DNA of 64,000 bases from Aricia agestis (Eukaryota; Arthropoda; Insecta; Lepidoptera; Lycaenidae). The notes under the pieces were generated by a model. The model made no database searches. It saw nothing but the letters and a program-made list of their open reading frames with translations, and was not told the DNA's origin. The stretch is from NCBI RefSeq assembly GCF_905147365.1, contig NC_056410.1, positions 5,431,501-5,495,500 of the forward strand, in the 5' to 3' direction. Below, piece after piece: positions 42,065-53,739 of this stretch (position 1 is the first letter of the stretch; the number at the start of each line of letters is the position of its first letter). The translations under genes and the position numbers were made by a program.

Positions 42065-43925
42065 TCTAGTAGGTACTTTAACTTTTTAAGAATCAAGATG
42101 ACAAATATTTTAGGTTTTAGCAATGTGCCGTTTTTGAAAGTTTTAATGCAAATGACTCAAGAACTTTTAAACTCCAATGATTTGAATATTTTTATTAACT
42201 TCTCGATTGTAATGCAAGTTTCACTAAGCGACAGGCATCGAAAAGAAGTGTTTGTAAGTCAACTTACGTTAGTTACAAAATCTGCTCAATCATTTTATCT
42301 ATACGTACTTAGTTACTTCATAAAGTATAGGTAGGTAAGTACTTGTTTTTAATACAATTTTTGATCGCAATAAAAATGAAATATCAAATTCTAAACGAAA
42401 AGAACCACTCTATTTCTTCAGCTTTATCTAATAAGTAGTATTTAAATTAGTAGCATTATAGCTCATACATACGTCATCTAATATTGTTGTACAACATAAC
42501 AAACGGATCGTTGAGTGGAGTGGAGTGTCATAGACGCGGAATTTCGACTTTTCGAGGGCAGTTCAAGTGTTATACGATGACATTGCAATTTCTAGAGCTA
42601 CTGAATATCATCTCAGTTGTATTCAATATTAAATAATATAATAATTTAGCCTGTTCCATCTTATCGAATATAAAAACCAACATTTTACAAGTGAAGAACA
42701 CTACATACAACTACAAGTGAAGGGTAGGTACATCGTTTTCAATCGCTAACGTACACACAATATTATGCTCACAGCGGATCTTTGGGTTATTATTATTTCT
42801 CTTCTTCTTTAGGTTCGTCATTCGTCGCTTTACTCACACACTCACAAGTCACAGATGAATAAAAGCCTTGGGTTTGGAGGACTCTGTACTATGCTTTTGC
42901 ATACACATAGTCCTGCAAACCCAAAATTGAAAACAATCAGTATAGACTCTAAGGTGTTGTGTATGTGTCAAATGTAAAATTTATGTATAAACTTATCAAA
43001 TTAATAAATTTATTCCTTAAATCTGGAATATTAATAATCTTGACTTTTTCTATTTAATACTTACTTTAATTTCCTTTGTACATAAATAATTATGTACCGC
43101 TAGTCGCCAGCTCCAGTTTACGTCTAACAAGTAAAAGTGGTACCGTGGGAATCTAACTATCATTATTTATCATAACATCAAGTGTGACCTCAAAGTTTCA
43201 CTATAAACGGTTTAGTTGCTCGTAAGTTGACTTTTTTGGGATTGGGATTGATGGGCTAAAGAAATATTATTTAACCCATCAATCCCGGCTGTCGCATAAC
43301 AATTGAAAATCTATTGTGACTGCGATTTATTGTATTAATGATGATGGTTAGCTTCATTAAGTAAAAATATCCACGCCTCGTCACATTGTATTTTTCCGAG
43401 TATAAACTCGGAAAATAAAATAAAAGCTATTTCTCATTAAACTATTTATTTAAAATTGTTGCGTTGACTTTGAACTTTATTGTGTTAGTAATAACGGCGC
43501 CATCCACCTTGTTCTCAGCACAATATTCGGCAACGTAGCTTCCCCTCGTGGATCGTGTCTACGAAGCATTTTGCGGTCGCAATAGCAATTCTAGCTAAAG
43601 GTGAAACTTGCTGTTGCAACACGACACATGGCATTTAGACATCAGACATAGCAATAAAGTTCAAAAAGCTAGACATAAGGCGAGATGCAAGAAAAAACAT
43701 AATATGAGCATTCATGCTCGTTCCCAGTCTGTCTGTGTATTGTAATTTTTGCTGTTTTGAGCGCGCATTTTGATACAATTTTCTTTCTTAAAGAAATCCA
43801 CAATTTTCAAACGAAAATCTAAGGTGTCAAAGATTTAGAAGTTTGCCCGACATCATGAACAAAATTCGCGAGAGACGATCCGTGTTCTTCACTTCTCACC
43901 AATTTGCAAATAGTCAAACTAATCT
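42065..43925. other. AT-rich sequence with small hairpins
   Basis: A hairpin at 43244-43287 (GGGATTGATGGG..CCCATCAATCCC) and a perfect 24-nt palindrome at about 43391-43414 (TTTTCCGAGTAT / mirrored arm ACTCGGAAAA) are seen. A 100-codon ORF at 42032 starts in the Helitron end and has no motif. No exon is supported. Confidence 0.45.
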
Positions 43926-43933
43926 CTATCAAC

Positions 43934-44292
43934 GCCTCCGTGGTCCAGGTGGTTTAGAGCGCGGCTCTTGACTCGGAAGTCGGAGGTTGTGGGTTCGATT
44001 CCCGTGTTGGAAACTTGTTATTTCCAAGTTTGACTAGGATAATGCAGGCTGATCACCTGATTGTCTGACAAGTAAGATCATCCTGGATGCGTCGGATGGG
44101 CATGTAAAAAGTCGACCTCTCTGCCTAATTGCCAGTTGTGTCGGTCGTCCGTCCCACTGGGCTATGGGAGTAAAGGAATAGAGAGTGCTCTTGTGTACTG
44201 CGCACACACTTGGGCACTATAAAATTACTCCTGCGTAACTGGCCTAGTTTCAATGAAACTGACCACCGTCACCGAAACCGGTGTGGGAGTTG
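43934..44292 (+). mobile_element. tRNA-headed SINE, copy 2
   Basis: Same family as 41504. The A-box region is altered (TGGTCCAGGTGGTTTAG, one-base insertion). The B box GGTTCGATTCC is at 43992-44002. The body is almost identical to copy 1 and ends GGTGTGGGAGTTGTTAATC. Confidence 0.9.
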
Positions 44293-44294
44293 TT

Positions 44295-46255
44295 AATCTA
44301 TATCGATTATAGAGGCTCTGAGGCCTGAAGAAGATTTTCTAATATTATTATTATAGGTATACCTTCATAACACAGCGCCGTATTTCGCCACTGCTACACA
44401 TGATTTTTTAACCAAAAAAGAGCAAAGAATACCTTTTTAAAAATACTTGGGGGGTAGTTAATCGACAATTCTTGTCCTGTCTGTCACCTCGCGCTTAACA
44501 AGGGTACCACAATATGTCGATTGACAGCGCTCAGGTTGTTTACATTATGCCGTTGTTAACATCACGAACATCCAAATATCCAAACATTAAATGTGGTTTG
44601 TTTGTACGTTTTGTTGTCTCAAGTCTCTACCTAAATATTTGAATACGACTGGAAAAGTGAACGTGGGCTGCTAGAGTTGACCACCCTAGAGATTGACCAA
44701 TGACCCTATTGAGAGGATGCCTTTTGATTGGGATTGCAATGTACTTAAAAGAGGAATGTGAAAATCGTTCGAAAATCAATTATTACAAAATATAATAGTC
44801 ATACATTATATTATGTTGTAAACAAAAAACTTACTATCGAAATTCGAATGTGATTGACCTCAGCTGATTTCAAAACGCTTTACTTTTTTTAATTGTTAAA
44901 ATATTATGTGCCCTACACTTGGTACTACTAATATATATTCTGCGCCTACACTGAGACAATTAATAGAAACAATACCTATTTTACACAGTAATAACACTCC
45001 TTGAGTTATGTATAATGTATACTTAATGGTCTACACTCTACACTCAGCTCAACGCATGTAGAGAAGCTTCTTCAACGTGATTTAAGAGCTACAACGAATT
45101 CCATTTAAGATTACGGCTACATCTCGTATATGAGGCTGTATTCGCCGAAATTTAGTACGAGTCTGCAGTGTGCTACTCCCAATTTGAAACAATGTTCTGG
45201 CAAGCTTGAAAGATAAATCAGACACGTATTTTATCAGGATGTATCTCTTAGTCCAGTATAATTAGATCATAAATATTAATTTTGAGTATTACATAGTTTT
45301 GCTGTGTAACAACTAACAGTATTTTATTATGAGGCGAGAGAATGAAGCGTCTTGTAGCATAATAGCAATAATATAGCAGTTTAGCTTGTTGCCTAGTGTT
45401 ATAATATTTTTTGAAGCTACAAATTATATAACTAATTTCTCTAAAAATTTATTAATCTAAAAAAACAGAAACATATCGAATAAGCTCGAGTAAGTAACTG
45501 TTTTTAGATTAATTTCAGTTAATCCAAAAACAGTTACGATCATACAGTTTTTTAGTTAGGTTGGAAGTTAAAACTCGATGTCCGTTAAATATTCCAAGGT
45601 TAAAGTTAAACCCTCCGAGAGGCGGAAGAGGTTGTTTATATTGAGTCGTGAGAGGCAACAGGTTACATGCCAACTATAATTAGTTAACACATGTCCCGTC
45701 TGCTGTTTTAAACAACTTATATTGTGTTACTTTTTAATGCTTTGTTATTTTTTAAGAAGTTTAATATTTTGTCTCTATAAATTAAGCTCTCTAAGTTGAG
45801 ATGCTATCATGATTGTAAGGCTGTTGACGTGGATTATGGGCAATCACACTATGTTTCATTAGAATCCGTCCAGCGGTATTGGCGTCAAGATCAAACATAC
45901 ACAGACAGACAAAAATAGACAAACATACTTTCAAATTCATATATTATAACATTACTAGTACGAAAGTATTTTTACTCTACGAAATAAAATTAATTATATT
46001 TCGAAATATTTTTAGCATACGGAGTTTGTAAGCCTACCTTGTGCCCAGAGATTGTATAACGTAAATAACCGCCCGCAAGGAATTTTTGGTCAAAGAGAAG
46101 GCTTAGGCTCACCGCTCAACCTACAGCGAAATCCAAGGAACACAACGCTTGAACTACGCACTGTTAGGAATGGAATGCTCTTGTGTAGAATAATACAAGC
46201 CGCTTAGTCGTGTCCATTTGAAGCTAGTGTTTCTATGTTATATGATGTTCTATGT
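44295..46255. other. AT-rich sequence, no gene seen
   Basis: One hairpin at 45491-45537 (AGTAACTGTTTTTAGATTAA and diverged inverse). A Helitron-like or related fragment (GAATCCGTCCAGCGGTATTG, ACACAGACAGACAAAAATAG) is at 45860-45960. No exon. Confidence 0.4.
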
Positions 46256-46325
46256 CAAAGAATTTTATGTTAATACATAAAAAAATATTTTTTATATTAT
46301 GTGTTAACATAAAATTCTTGCTTTG
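46256..46325. repeat. AT-rich palindrome, 70 nt
   Basis: CAAAGAATTTTATGTTAATA..CATAA pairs with TTATGTGTTAACATAAAATT and a final CTTTG. One or two differences near each arm. Confidence 0.65.
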
Positions 46326-46389
46326 CTTGATTGCCAAACTTCTCTGAAACGGCTGTCTGATTGTGTTACGTCTGAACTCTGAGGTGTTA

Positions 46390-46534
46390 GGGCCGGGACA
46401 CAAAAACACGGCACGACGTCGTGCGGCGTCGTACGGCGCCGTGTCGGACGCGCCTCGTTAATAACCACGGCACGACGTCGTACGGCGCCGTACGACGCCG
46501 TACGACGTCGTGCCGTGTTTTTGTGTCCTGGCCC
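46390..46534. mobile_element. Extremely G+C-rich foldback MITE, TTA duplication
   Basis: The ends GGGCCGGGACACAAAAACAC and (reverse complement of right) GGGCCAGGACACAAAAACAC continue as GGCACGACGTCGT. TTA lies directly outside each end (46387-46389 and 46535-46537). The middle is built from overlapping palindromic words (ACGACGTCGT, GGCGCCGT, GTACGGCGCCGTAC), so it can fold in several registers. It is probably Harbinger-like by its duplication. Confidence 0.85.
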
Positions 46535-46744
46535 TTACGTGTGCTTATTCGGTGGGTCTAAGAAAATCGGAAAACTTTTTCATTCTAGAAATGATGTTGA
46601 CAACCAATGGTCGCGCTGAGTCGCGCAATCGAAGTTTCTCAGATCTGCATGATTCTCTCCGTCTTCTTGATCTTAATGGGCTAGTAGCTAGAGTCTTTGA
46701 GTCTACTGTTTATATCTGAAGGATATTTTTAATTATATTTAAGA

Positions 46745-46900
46745 CTAGCTGTCCCGGTGAACTTCGTGTCACTTTAAAACCTTCACTGGACTTCTACGAA
46801 TATTTTAAGACTACAATCAGCCTAATCCGTTCAGCGGTTTTCGAGTTTTAGCACGACTAACACATTTGAAAATCCATTTTTATATATAAAGATAAGATAT
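46745..46900 (-). mobile_element. Helitron-like element
   Basis: The minus-strand 3' end GAAGTTCACCGGGACAGCTAG then TCTT has the CTAG terminus. The 5' side carries TTTTATATATAAAGATAAGA with TCAGCGGTTTTCGAGTTTTA, related to 30430-30600. Confidence 0.55.
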
Positions 46901-47012
46901 TTTTAGTCACTACATAAATAAAAAAATATTTTTAGTCACTACATAAATAAAAAAAAAGTCTTATGTCGTGAGTCTTAACTCATAATAGAGTTAAGACTCA
47001 CGACATAAGACT
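46897..47012. repeat. Tandem duplication and perfect inverted duplication
   Basis: ATATTTTTAGTCACTACATA followed by AATAAAAAA is repeated twice in direct orientation (about 46898-46950). Then comes a perfect hairpin: AGTCTTATGTCGTGAGTC..TTAACT at 46957-46980 and its exact inverse at 46989-47012 around an 8-nt loop. Confidence 0.8.
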
Positions 47013-47014
47013 CA

Positions 47015-48695
47015 CTAACATAAGAGTTTAAGTTGCATAAGTACCACAGCAAATTGTTAATACTGCGACCAATTAGCAATATTTCCTGCTCTATTATTTT
47101 ATCGCTACGTAGATTTTTCGTATTAGTTTTGCTTATAATTTTTAACAACCGTTGTCGTTGAATAAACACGTTTAAAAGCATAAAATATTACCTAATTAAT
47201 ATTTAGTAGAGGTAGTGTTCATATTCTTATGATAAATTCTGTTACATAAGAATAGTCACAGCTAAGCCAGTTATGAATTTACCAGTTAAAGTTTTAAACC
47301 AGTTACCATGCATAAACTATAAACTAACCTGTCAACAATATAATCAAGTTATGTTTTACACAGACAAGTTTTAATCGGTACACCTTAAACCATCTATAAT
47401 AATATGCTGTAATATTATTAACTTAGAGATTTTGCATTGTTCTAGGAGAAGGTTCACCTAGTTGGTAATGGATGGTTATTATTATATGGTATTGTCAGTA
47501 TGTACTCCCTGAAGAAAGTTATGAGATTAGATTGTCATCTTATTATTTTTTAATTGTTCATTTCTATAATTTGTTAAGTTATTCTGGACACTTAATGGTA
47601 TTTATTTAAAGTTTGTAAAATTGGCGTGTTTATACGTCTTTATTTCTCCAAGTTGCTCTCAGTGATTCTGATCGTTTTTGTTGGTAAATGAATATAATAA
47701 CGTGTGGGTCGGTCGGTCTGAGGTGAACGCTCGCGTCTGCACTACAGGGTTCATTCCACCACCCCCTTTGTTCGCCTCTTGCCTCAAATTGTGCATGAAT
47801 TTTGACAACCTCACTATTTTTTAAAACGGGGCGTTGGCTTTAAGATCTATGACCTCTAAGGCTCCACCAAGATCTCTAGTCGAATAAAAGCTTTTAAAGG
47901 TCATTTCAGTGTAAATTCACTGGACATTTACTTTAAGGCGGTCCCCCTACGGAGATGCCGTAATCTACCGCTTTCAGAGCTTTATAACTCATAATTTGAA
48001 AGCTACAAAATTTTAATAAAAATCCCTTAAAAAACATGAAAATATGTAAATTAACCAGGCAAAATATTACATAGCTACTCAATACTTCTGTCGTAAAAAG
48101 TTTTCAGGTCACATTTCAAGCCAAGCCTTCAACTTATTTTGTAATTTAAATCAACATTCAGTAAACGTATCACATAGATTTATTTATTTTATAATTATTA
48201 TAGTAGCTTGGCAATGAGCACAAGAGAAACAAATATGAAACTGCATATTGGGAGGAGTTCATACTTACACAGATGGCAAGCGTAAAGTGTTTTAATATGT
48301 AACGAGTTAACGACGCATGTGGCCGATGGTACCCAATAAATCCAATTAGTCCCTGATTATTTCTCTGCCTCTGGCCGTGCCTTTGCTAAAAAGCTTGGCT
48401 GGGGCACTGCCGTGCCCCCAGATACAGCAATAATCTTCAGTATACGGATATTCCTCTCCACGTTATTAATTTCCTATTTTGAACTAAGATAAGTAAAAAA
48501 ATAGGGGTTTGGTGCGATCTCGGCAACGCGGCAAATGTATGGTCAAGTTCGTTTGCTCAGGGGATGGCCTATAGGGCGGTAGGTGCTACGAGAGTGCGTG
48601 AGCCCTCTTGTAAAATCTTTTCTAAAATTATTCAATTTAACTGAACCGAGAGCATGTTAAGATATGGTTTGTGTAAGGAAGGTTCGATAGATATT
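47015..48695. other. AT-rich sequence, no gene seen
   Basis: No repeat edge, exon or RNA gene is recognisable. Confidence 0.4.
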
Positions 48696-48699
48696 TTAT

Positions 48700-48835
48700 G
48701 TTATTTTTGCGAGATGAACTATGCCATGTCCTTTCCCGAAACTGTAAATATCTTTCTACTAAATGTATCTAAATCGATTCAGCAGGTTTATTTTGAATTC
48801 AGAGAGACTCTTTCGCATCAAAATATCAGTATGAC
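48700..48835 (-). mobile_element. Degraded Lep1-like Helitron
   Basis: ATGCCATGTCCTTTCCCGAA, AAATATCTTTCTACTAAATG, AATCGATTCAGCAGGTTT and GACTCTTTCGCAT follow the minus-strand order of the Lep1-like copies with many substitutions. The overlapping 93-codon ORF is therefore repeat-derived. Confidence 0.55.
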
Positions 48836-48839
48836 TTCG

Positions 48840-50300
48840 TTCATACGCATTTGTTCGTTGATTGCTACAGTGGCTTGCCAGAGCAATTTCGTTTTACGTC
48901 AAGCGATTGTGAATTTACACGCGCGGACCACTTAGCCCGGCAAACGGAGATGTATATTGTTATTTGTATGTTGTGGCGCTATCTACTGACCTCCTGCAGA
49001 GCCTTTCAACGGGGGTTTTATTGTTTGTCACCTTCTTACTTTGTATTCTACTATCTATATTCTATCAATTTCTATCCCTTGAGATTAGGTAAGAAGTCTA
49101 TTTTTGCAGACTCGTATAATAGACTGGTTTTGTCTCTTATTTAGCTAAAACTCCGTAGTATAATAATAATACTCGTAACAGATGTACCAAAAAGTTATTA
49201 TCGCTTTGCTGCAATTGCAAAAATTTAACTGAGTTAATATCTTTGAAGATAAACAAAATTAGCAACATTAACACGTTGATAGCTATCCGGTTGGAGACAG
49301 TTTGTATGTAAATGTGATGAATTTGAGATAACTAATTAAATGAGTAAAACGTGTTTTTAATCTCGTTTCGGGAGTCCATTCAAGGTAGTTGCTCGACCAA
49401 AACCAAATGAAGCTAAAATGAAATGTTTCACATTTTTTCGCGACAACAACGTTGATGTTTGAAATTTCGCTAATTTGGAATGTCTTTTTGTATTTTCTTT
49501 AAAAGCTGTAAATTCTTAAATGCATCTGGTGGTTTTTATTTTAGTAAATTTTTATTCATATTTAAAGTAACCTTTAGCGCCATTTTTTATAAGCTAAATT
49601 TGGCTAAAACCACATAAAAACTCAAAATATAATAGGGATTCTCAATTTTTTTTTGTAGATTAAAACCATATTGAACCATAATAATTAATGAAGTTCTCAA
49701 ATATTGATTCTTTCCCTATTTAATGACTTTAGTTTCATTGAATTAAAAAAAAAAATATCCACAGCAGACAGCCGAATATAATTATAACCTCCTCGTTTTA
49801 TGGAAGTTGGTTAATAATATTATCAATCCCTTAAAACTTCAAGGTGATTTCCTGAACAAAGGCGTGGGTTCGAACCGTGAGTCATCCTACAAACTGCGCT
49901 ATAAATATGCCTGGGGGGGGAGATTGAGAATGATAATAATTTGCAAACACGATACACGAACCCAGTTTACTGTGAGACTACGAATGTCACAAGTCACACC
50001 TAAAATTTTATTGTAAACTAAAGCGGTCTAGTTCTATCTGATTCATCAGATCACTAATTTTTTGGTATTAAGGACCAGCCAGCTTTTAGAATAAATAATA
50101 CTCGGTAATTTTCTTCAGTGTGACTGCTAGTTAGAGAAACAGAGAAACAGAGAAACATAATGAAATCTCGTTAGCCCCATATCAGTACAAACTGCCAATT
50201 ACTGGTACTAGTATATTCAATATTATGTTTCTTACGATAATAAAACATTAGTACTCAACCTCAGTAACGCACAAAGCGGAATAAATCTTGCAAAACTAGT
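48840..50300. other. AT-rich sequence, no gene seen
   Basis: A 97-codon ORF at 48851-49144 has no recognised motif and no supporting splice context. A short (C/G)8 run is at about 49913. AGAGAAACAGAGAAACAGAG is repeated near 50135. Confidence 0.4.
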
Positions 50301-50306
50301 TGCGAG

Positions 50307-50662
50307 TAGGGTTGCCAGGTCGCTAAACCGAAAAGCTGGACAAAGCAGTCGGCTTAACCGGACATTTGTATAAAAAGCCGGAAACTTTCACCAAATCTAA
50401 ATTCTCAGTATAGCAATATGTTGTATAAATCTTTTCCCCTAAAATAATAAACATGTAAAAGATACAATATTACATCTCATCAGGCGCAAAATATTCTAAT
50501 ATTTGTATAAGATTTTCATGTAAAATAATGGATTCAAATACTTTGTACAGTATTTGAATCCATTCTTTTACATGAAAATCTTATCCCGACTCCCTTTAAT
50601 TTTGGCCGGACACGCAATCAAAAAGCCTGTGTTCGACTTTATCTGGAAGCCTGGCAACCCTA
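50307..50662. mobile_element. hAT-like foldback with strong central palindrome
   Basis: Ends TAGGGTTGCCAGG / CCTGGCAACCCTA are inverted. TGCGAG lies immediately outside both (50301-50306 and 50663-50668), the core of a probable 8-bp duplication (TTGCGAGT / ATGCGAGG if the element starts at AGGG). The centre is a 74-nt palindrome (50509-50582, AAGATTTTCATGTAAAA..TGGATTCAAATACT and inverse). The AGGGTTGCCA end resembles other hAT elements. ORFs on both strands are artefacts. Confidence 0.75.
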
Positions 50663-50892
50663 TGCGAGGGAAAGTGGACGGCGACCACGAACCAAAATGG
50701 CCGACCGTTTCATATAATTTCGCTGTTATATTTAAAATTAAAAACCCATGCTCCACTGCAATCATTCAGAACAAAGTTCTAATATTTCACCCCGCATTTA
50801 ATACGCACTAAACTACGAATAATATACACTATCATGCAACTGAGTCAAAAAATGGTTCCACGAAAACGAATCAGCCATAGTGACTGAAGCCG

Positions 50893-50946
50893 AAGGCTGG
50901 CTGGCTGGCTGGATGGCTAGCTGGCTGGCTGGCTGGCTGACTGGCT
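50893..50946. repeat. (GGCT)n microsatellite
   Basis: About 13 CTGG/GGCT units with three interruptions. It ends 14 bp before the palindrome at 50960. Confidence 0.85.
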
Positions 50947-50959
50947 CGATTTATATGCT

Positions 50960-51026
50960 ACTGCGCGACAGAGATCACAAGCAAAGATAATAATATTATC
51001 TTTGCTTGTGATCTCTGTCGCGCAGT
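50960..51026. repeat. Perfect 67-nt palindrome
   Basis: Every base pairs with its mirror position around a single central A at 50993. The left arm starts ACTGCGCGACAGAGATCACA and then AGCAAAGATAAT. Pairing resumes beyond a single mismatch on each side (ATATGC / GCATTAT). Such perfection means recent origin or active homogenisation. Confidence 0.9.
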
Positions 51027-51043
51027 CGCATTATAATATTTAA

Positions 51044-51250
51044 CTAGCTGTTTGACCGAGCTTTGCTCGGTATTATTCGATAAAAGACGGATAAAATGAC
51101 ATTTTCCAAAAATAATTCCTAGCTAGATCGATTTATCGCCCCCGAAACCCCCTATATACTGAATTTCATTAAAATCGTTGGAGCCGATTCCGAGATTCCA
51201 ATTATATATATATACATATATACAAGAATTGCTCGTTTAAAGATATAAGA
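51044..51250 (-). mobile_element. Helitron-like element
   Basis: On the minus strand the 3' end is a perfect hairpin ACCGAGCAAAGCTCGGT (51056-51072) followed by CAAACAGCTAGT: stem, then CTAG terminus. The other end carries a (TA)n run and AAGAATTGCTCGTTTAAAGA. The body holds TCGCCCCCGAAACCCCCTAT. Confidence 0.7.
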
Positions 51251-51254
51251 TAAG

Positions 51255-52120
51255 ATAAGGCGCGGTTACTCCGCTATTTACTCACATACAATTGCTTACG
51301 ATATTTTGTGTAGCGGCCAAACCTCTCTATTGCGCGGACGCATATAAATCAAGCAATATATTTGAAACTTACTGTTCTATTCTGTATATTATTTCGATGG
51401 CGCTATACATTAAATATTTCAAGCTTAATACAATGAAGAAAAGTGGAATCGCTAATAGAAATGGAATAGAATAATAAAAGAGATTGGATACGCTTAATCA
51501 AGTTACCTTGCGAATTGCGATTCCATACATTTACAATTGCGTTTCTGTTCTTTGGCAACATTGCATTATAGAGATCTCGTCAATATAAAATTACCTTTTT
51601 TTCATAGTTTGATAACTTATCTATCAACTGATAGAAATATGGAGCGAGATAATGTACTACTTGCGGCAGCACTCATAGACATATTTTAATGATCTTACTT
51701 AACTTCTTGTTACAGAGTTTGACTTGGTCAAGAAATCATCATAAATCATAATATTCTCTCTTTTGAGAGCGATCTATGCAAATATCATTTTAATGTCTAA
51801 AATCAGGGAATACAGGATGCAATGTACTTTACCGAGAGAGTACCTATTCTACGTACAAAATTAGTGCCTAGGGTAATATCCACAGTCCATATGCCAATAT
51901 TTTATATCAAACTCGAAATGTTTGCTCTATTTCTACTGCAAACAGAAATTTTCGGGTTACGAAATATTTTTCGAATATCAATATGTCTGTCGAAGCCAAC
52001 TTGAATTGGGTTCTGGGTAATTGTATTAGAGGATGGACATTGGATATTCAATAATAACACAAAAACTTCAACAATAATTCTATGAAAAAGTTATGCGAGA
52101 AACCTCATTATTATGAAGTA
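51255..52120. other. AT-rich sequence, no gene seen
   Basis: Three 60-codon ORFs lack motifs. No repeat edge is recognised. Confidence 0.4.
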
Positions 52121-52124
52121 ACTA

Positions 52125-52298
52125 GATAACGCCCGCAATTACTCCGGTGCGTAAAAATTTGTATATCAAAGGAACCTTACATTTTTCCCGTATATAAAAT
52201 ATCCTATGTCCTTACCCGGGAAAGTATCTCCGTGGTTTGAGCGTGAAGAGGTAACAGACAGATATACACACTTTCGCATTCATAGTACGGATAACTAG
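52125..52298 (-). mobile_element. Lep1-like Helitron, copy 10
   Basis: Minus strand: ATCCGTACTATGAATGCGAA, GTGTATATCTGTCTGTTACC, TCTTCACGCTCAAACCACGG, AGATACTTTCCCGGGTAAGG, with the hairpin region GCGTAAAAATTTG diverged. Confidence 0.65.
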
Positions 52299-52299
52299 T

Positions 52300-53320
52300 T
52301 CTACATTGTTCTAGAAACATGAAAATAAAGGATACTACAAAAACAAATCTGGCGCAAAAGTAGCTTCGTTTACCAAATACCAAGTTCAATGTGCTAGGAT
52401 CATTAAACTGTTTCAACTAGTTGTAAACATAATACCTATACGTAAACACCAAACATCTAAAAATATTACAAGAAGCAAGACGTGGTACGAAAAGTGTATA
52501 CTATTCTGTACTACATCGGTAGGTTCTTTTTTTTTGAAACGAAACTTAAATCGGTCTTTTCTTGTGACTTCCAAAAATGGGAAGAGGTCATTTTGGGGAA
52601 TAATTTCTTGGATACCAGGCTAAGCTAAATCTTGAAATTTTTGTAAAGAAATTATCTGTATTTGTATATTAATATTCAGCTATGAGTTCTATGACCTGTA
52701 CCATCTAGTTCTAATAAAATTCACGATCAAATAAATGGCATAGACGTTAAATATAAACAGAGGACGTCAGCCGAGGTCTTTGGCCGCTCCGACATTGCAG
52801 CCAAGGACGCCGCCCGTCGCCCACGGACAACTTTCTCCAAAAGCTTTGAGAAGTCTGTAAGAGATACTATGTAATATGTATGTGTGTAAGTTGTAAGTTT
52901 TGGTACTGCACTTTCTTTTGTACAGTTTGTTTGAATATGTATGAGATGTGGTAAAATTGACTGCGGATATTTTGGGAATATGATCGTAATGTTTTTGGAT
53001 GCTTTGGCGAAGAAATAATCGTAACATGAAAAAAAAAATCGTAATATCATGGTTGGCTCTCCGCCTAAGCCCAACTCTCCCAAATAAATATTTTTTCTTG
53101 TATGTGACTATCATTTTCTGTCAATATCTACGCCTAGCCTAAGCACTAGTGGATGTGCCGAAAATATCCGTAAATTGATTTTGCCTCACCTAATATTAAT
53201 TGGTATCGTAAACTTTGATGGCGGTTTTATTCAACGTTTCGCAAGGTCAAAGACACCATATGAGTCACTAATAAATTAATCGTATATTCATAAGTTCAAG
53301 TAGATTCAAATTCAGTGCCA
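52300..53320. other. Unassigned sequence
   Basis: A G+C-richer strip at 52760-52835 (GACGTCAGCCGAGGTCTTTG, GCCAAGGACGCCGCCCGTCG) may be a repeat edge. On the minus strand it gives a 118-codon ORF with no domain I recognise. No exon is supported. Confidence 0.35.
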
Positions 53321-53324
53321 TTAA

Positions 53325-53735
53325 GAGGATACACCAGGGGCTAGAGAAATGAAAAAAAAGTACTATAGCTGTCTCCCTTACCTCAAGCCTATACCGCAGA
53401 ACGCGATAGAGACAACTGCAGAAAATCCAGAAAATCAACGATTCGTTGTCCCCTGATTCCTTCTCCAAAACTTAACCGATTTAAGTACTTTTTTCATTAA
53501 AGATTAAAAAAAGGCTTGAGCTGTGTTCCTATGTTTTGCTTTTTTTTGTATAATCTAGCCAAATCTGTTTTCTGGACGTTTGAACACAGCGGAAAATCTG
53601 GCCATTTTTTTAGGTTTTTGAAATTGTATTAGTGGCCGGAGATATTCAGGAAAAAAATTATAACTCTACTAGCATTATCCAGGGAGAAAACAGGGGACAA
53701 CGTTTGTATGGAAAAAAGGGCGGTGTGGAATCCTC
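53325..53735 (+). mobile_element. TTAA-flanked MITE, copy 3 (411 bp)
   Basis: GAGGATACACCAGGGGCTAG to GGTGTGGAATCCTC with exact TTAA at 53321-53324 and 53736-53739. Inverted ends are GAGGATACACC and (right, reverse complement) GAGGATTCCACACC. It has two internal deletions relative to copies 1 and 2 and more substitutions, so it is probably older or a different subfamily. Confidence 0.9.
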
Positions 53736-53739
53736 TTAA

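Noticed and set aside
48654..49144. ORFs of 93 and 97 codons
   Set aside because: The first lies over a degraded Lep1-like Helitron. The second has no motif and no splice support.
52727..53114. Overlapping 118- and 115-codon minus-strand ORFs
   Set aside because: No recognised domain, both frames open over the same low-complexity AT-rich DNA, and no splice or repeat evidence for a gene.
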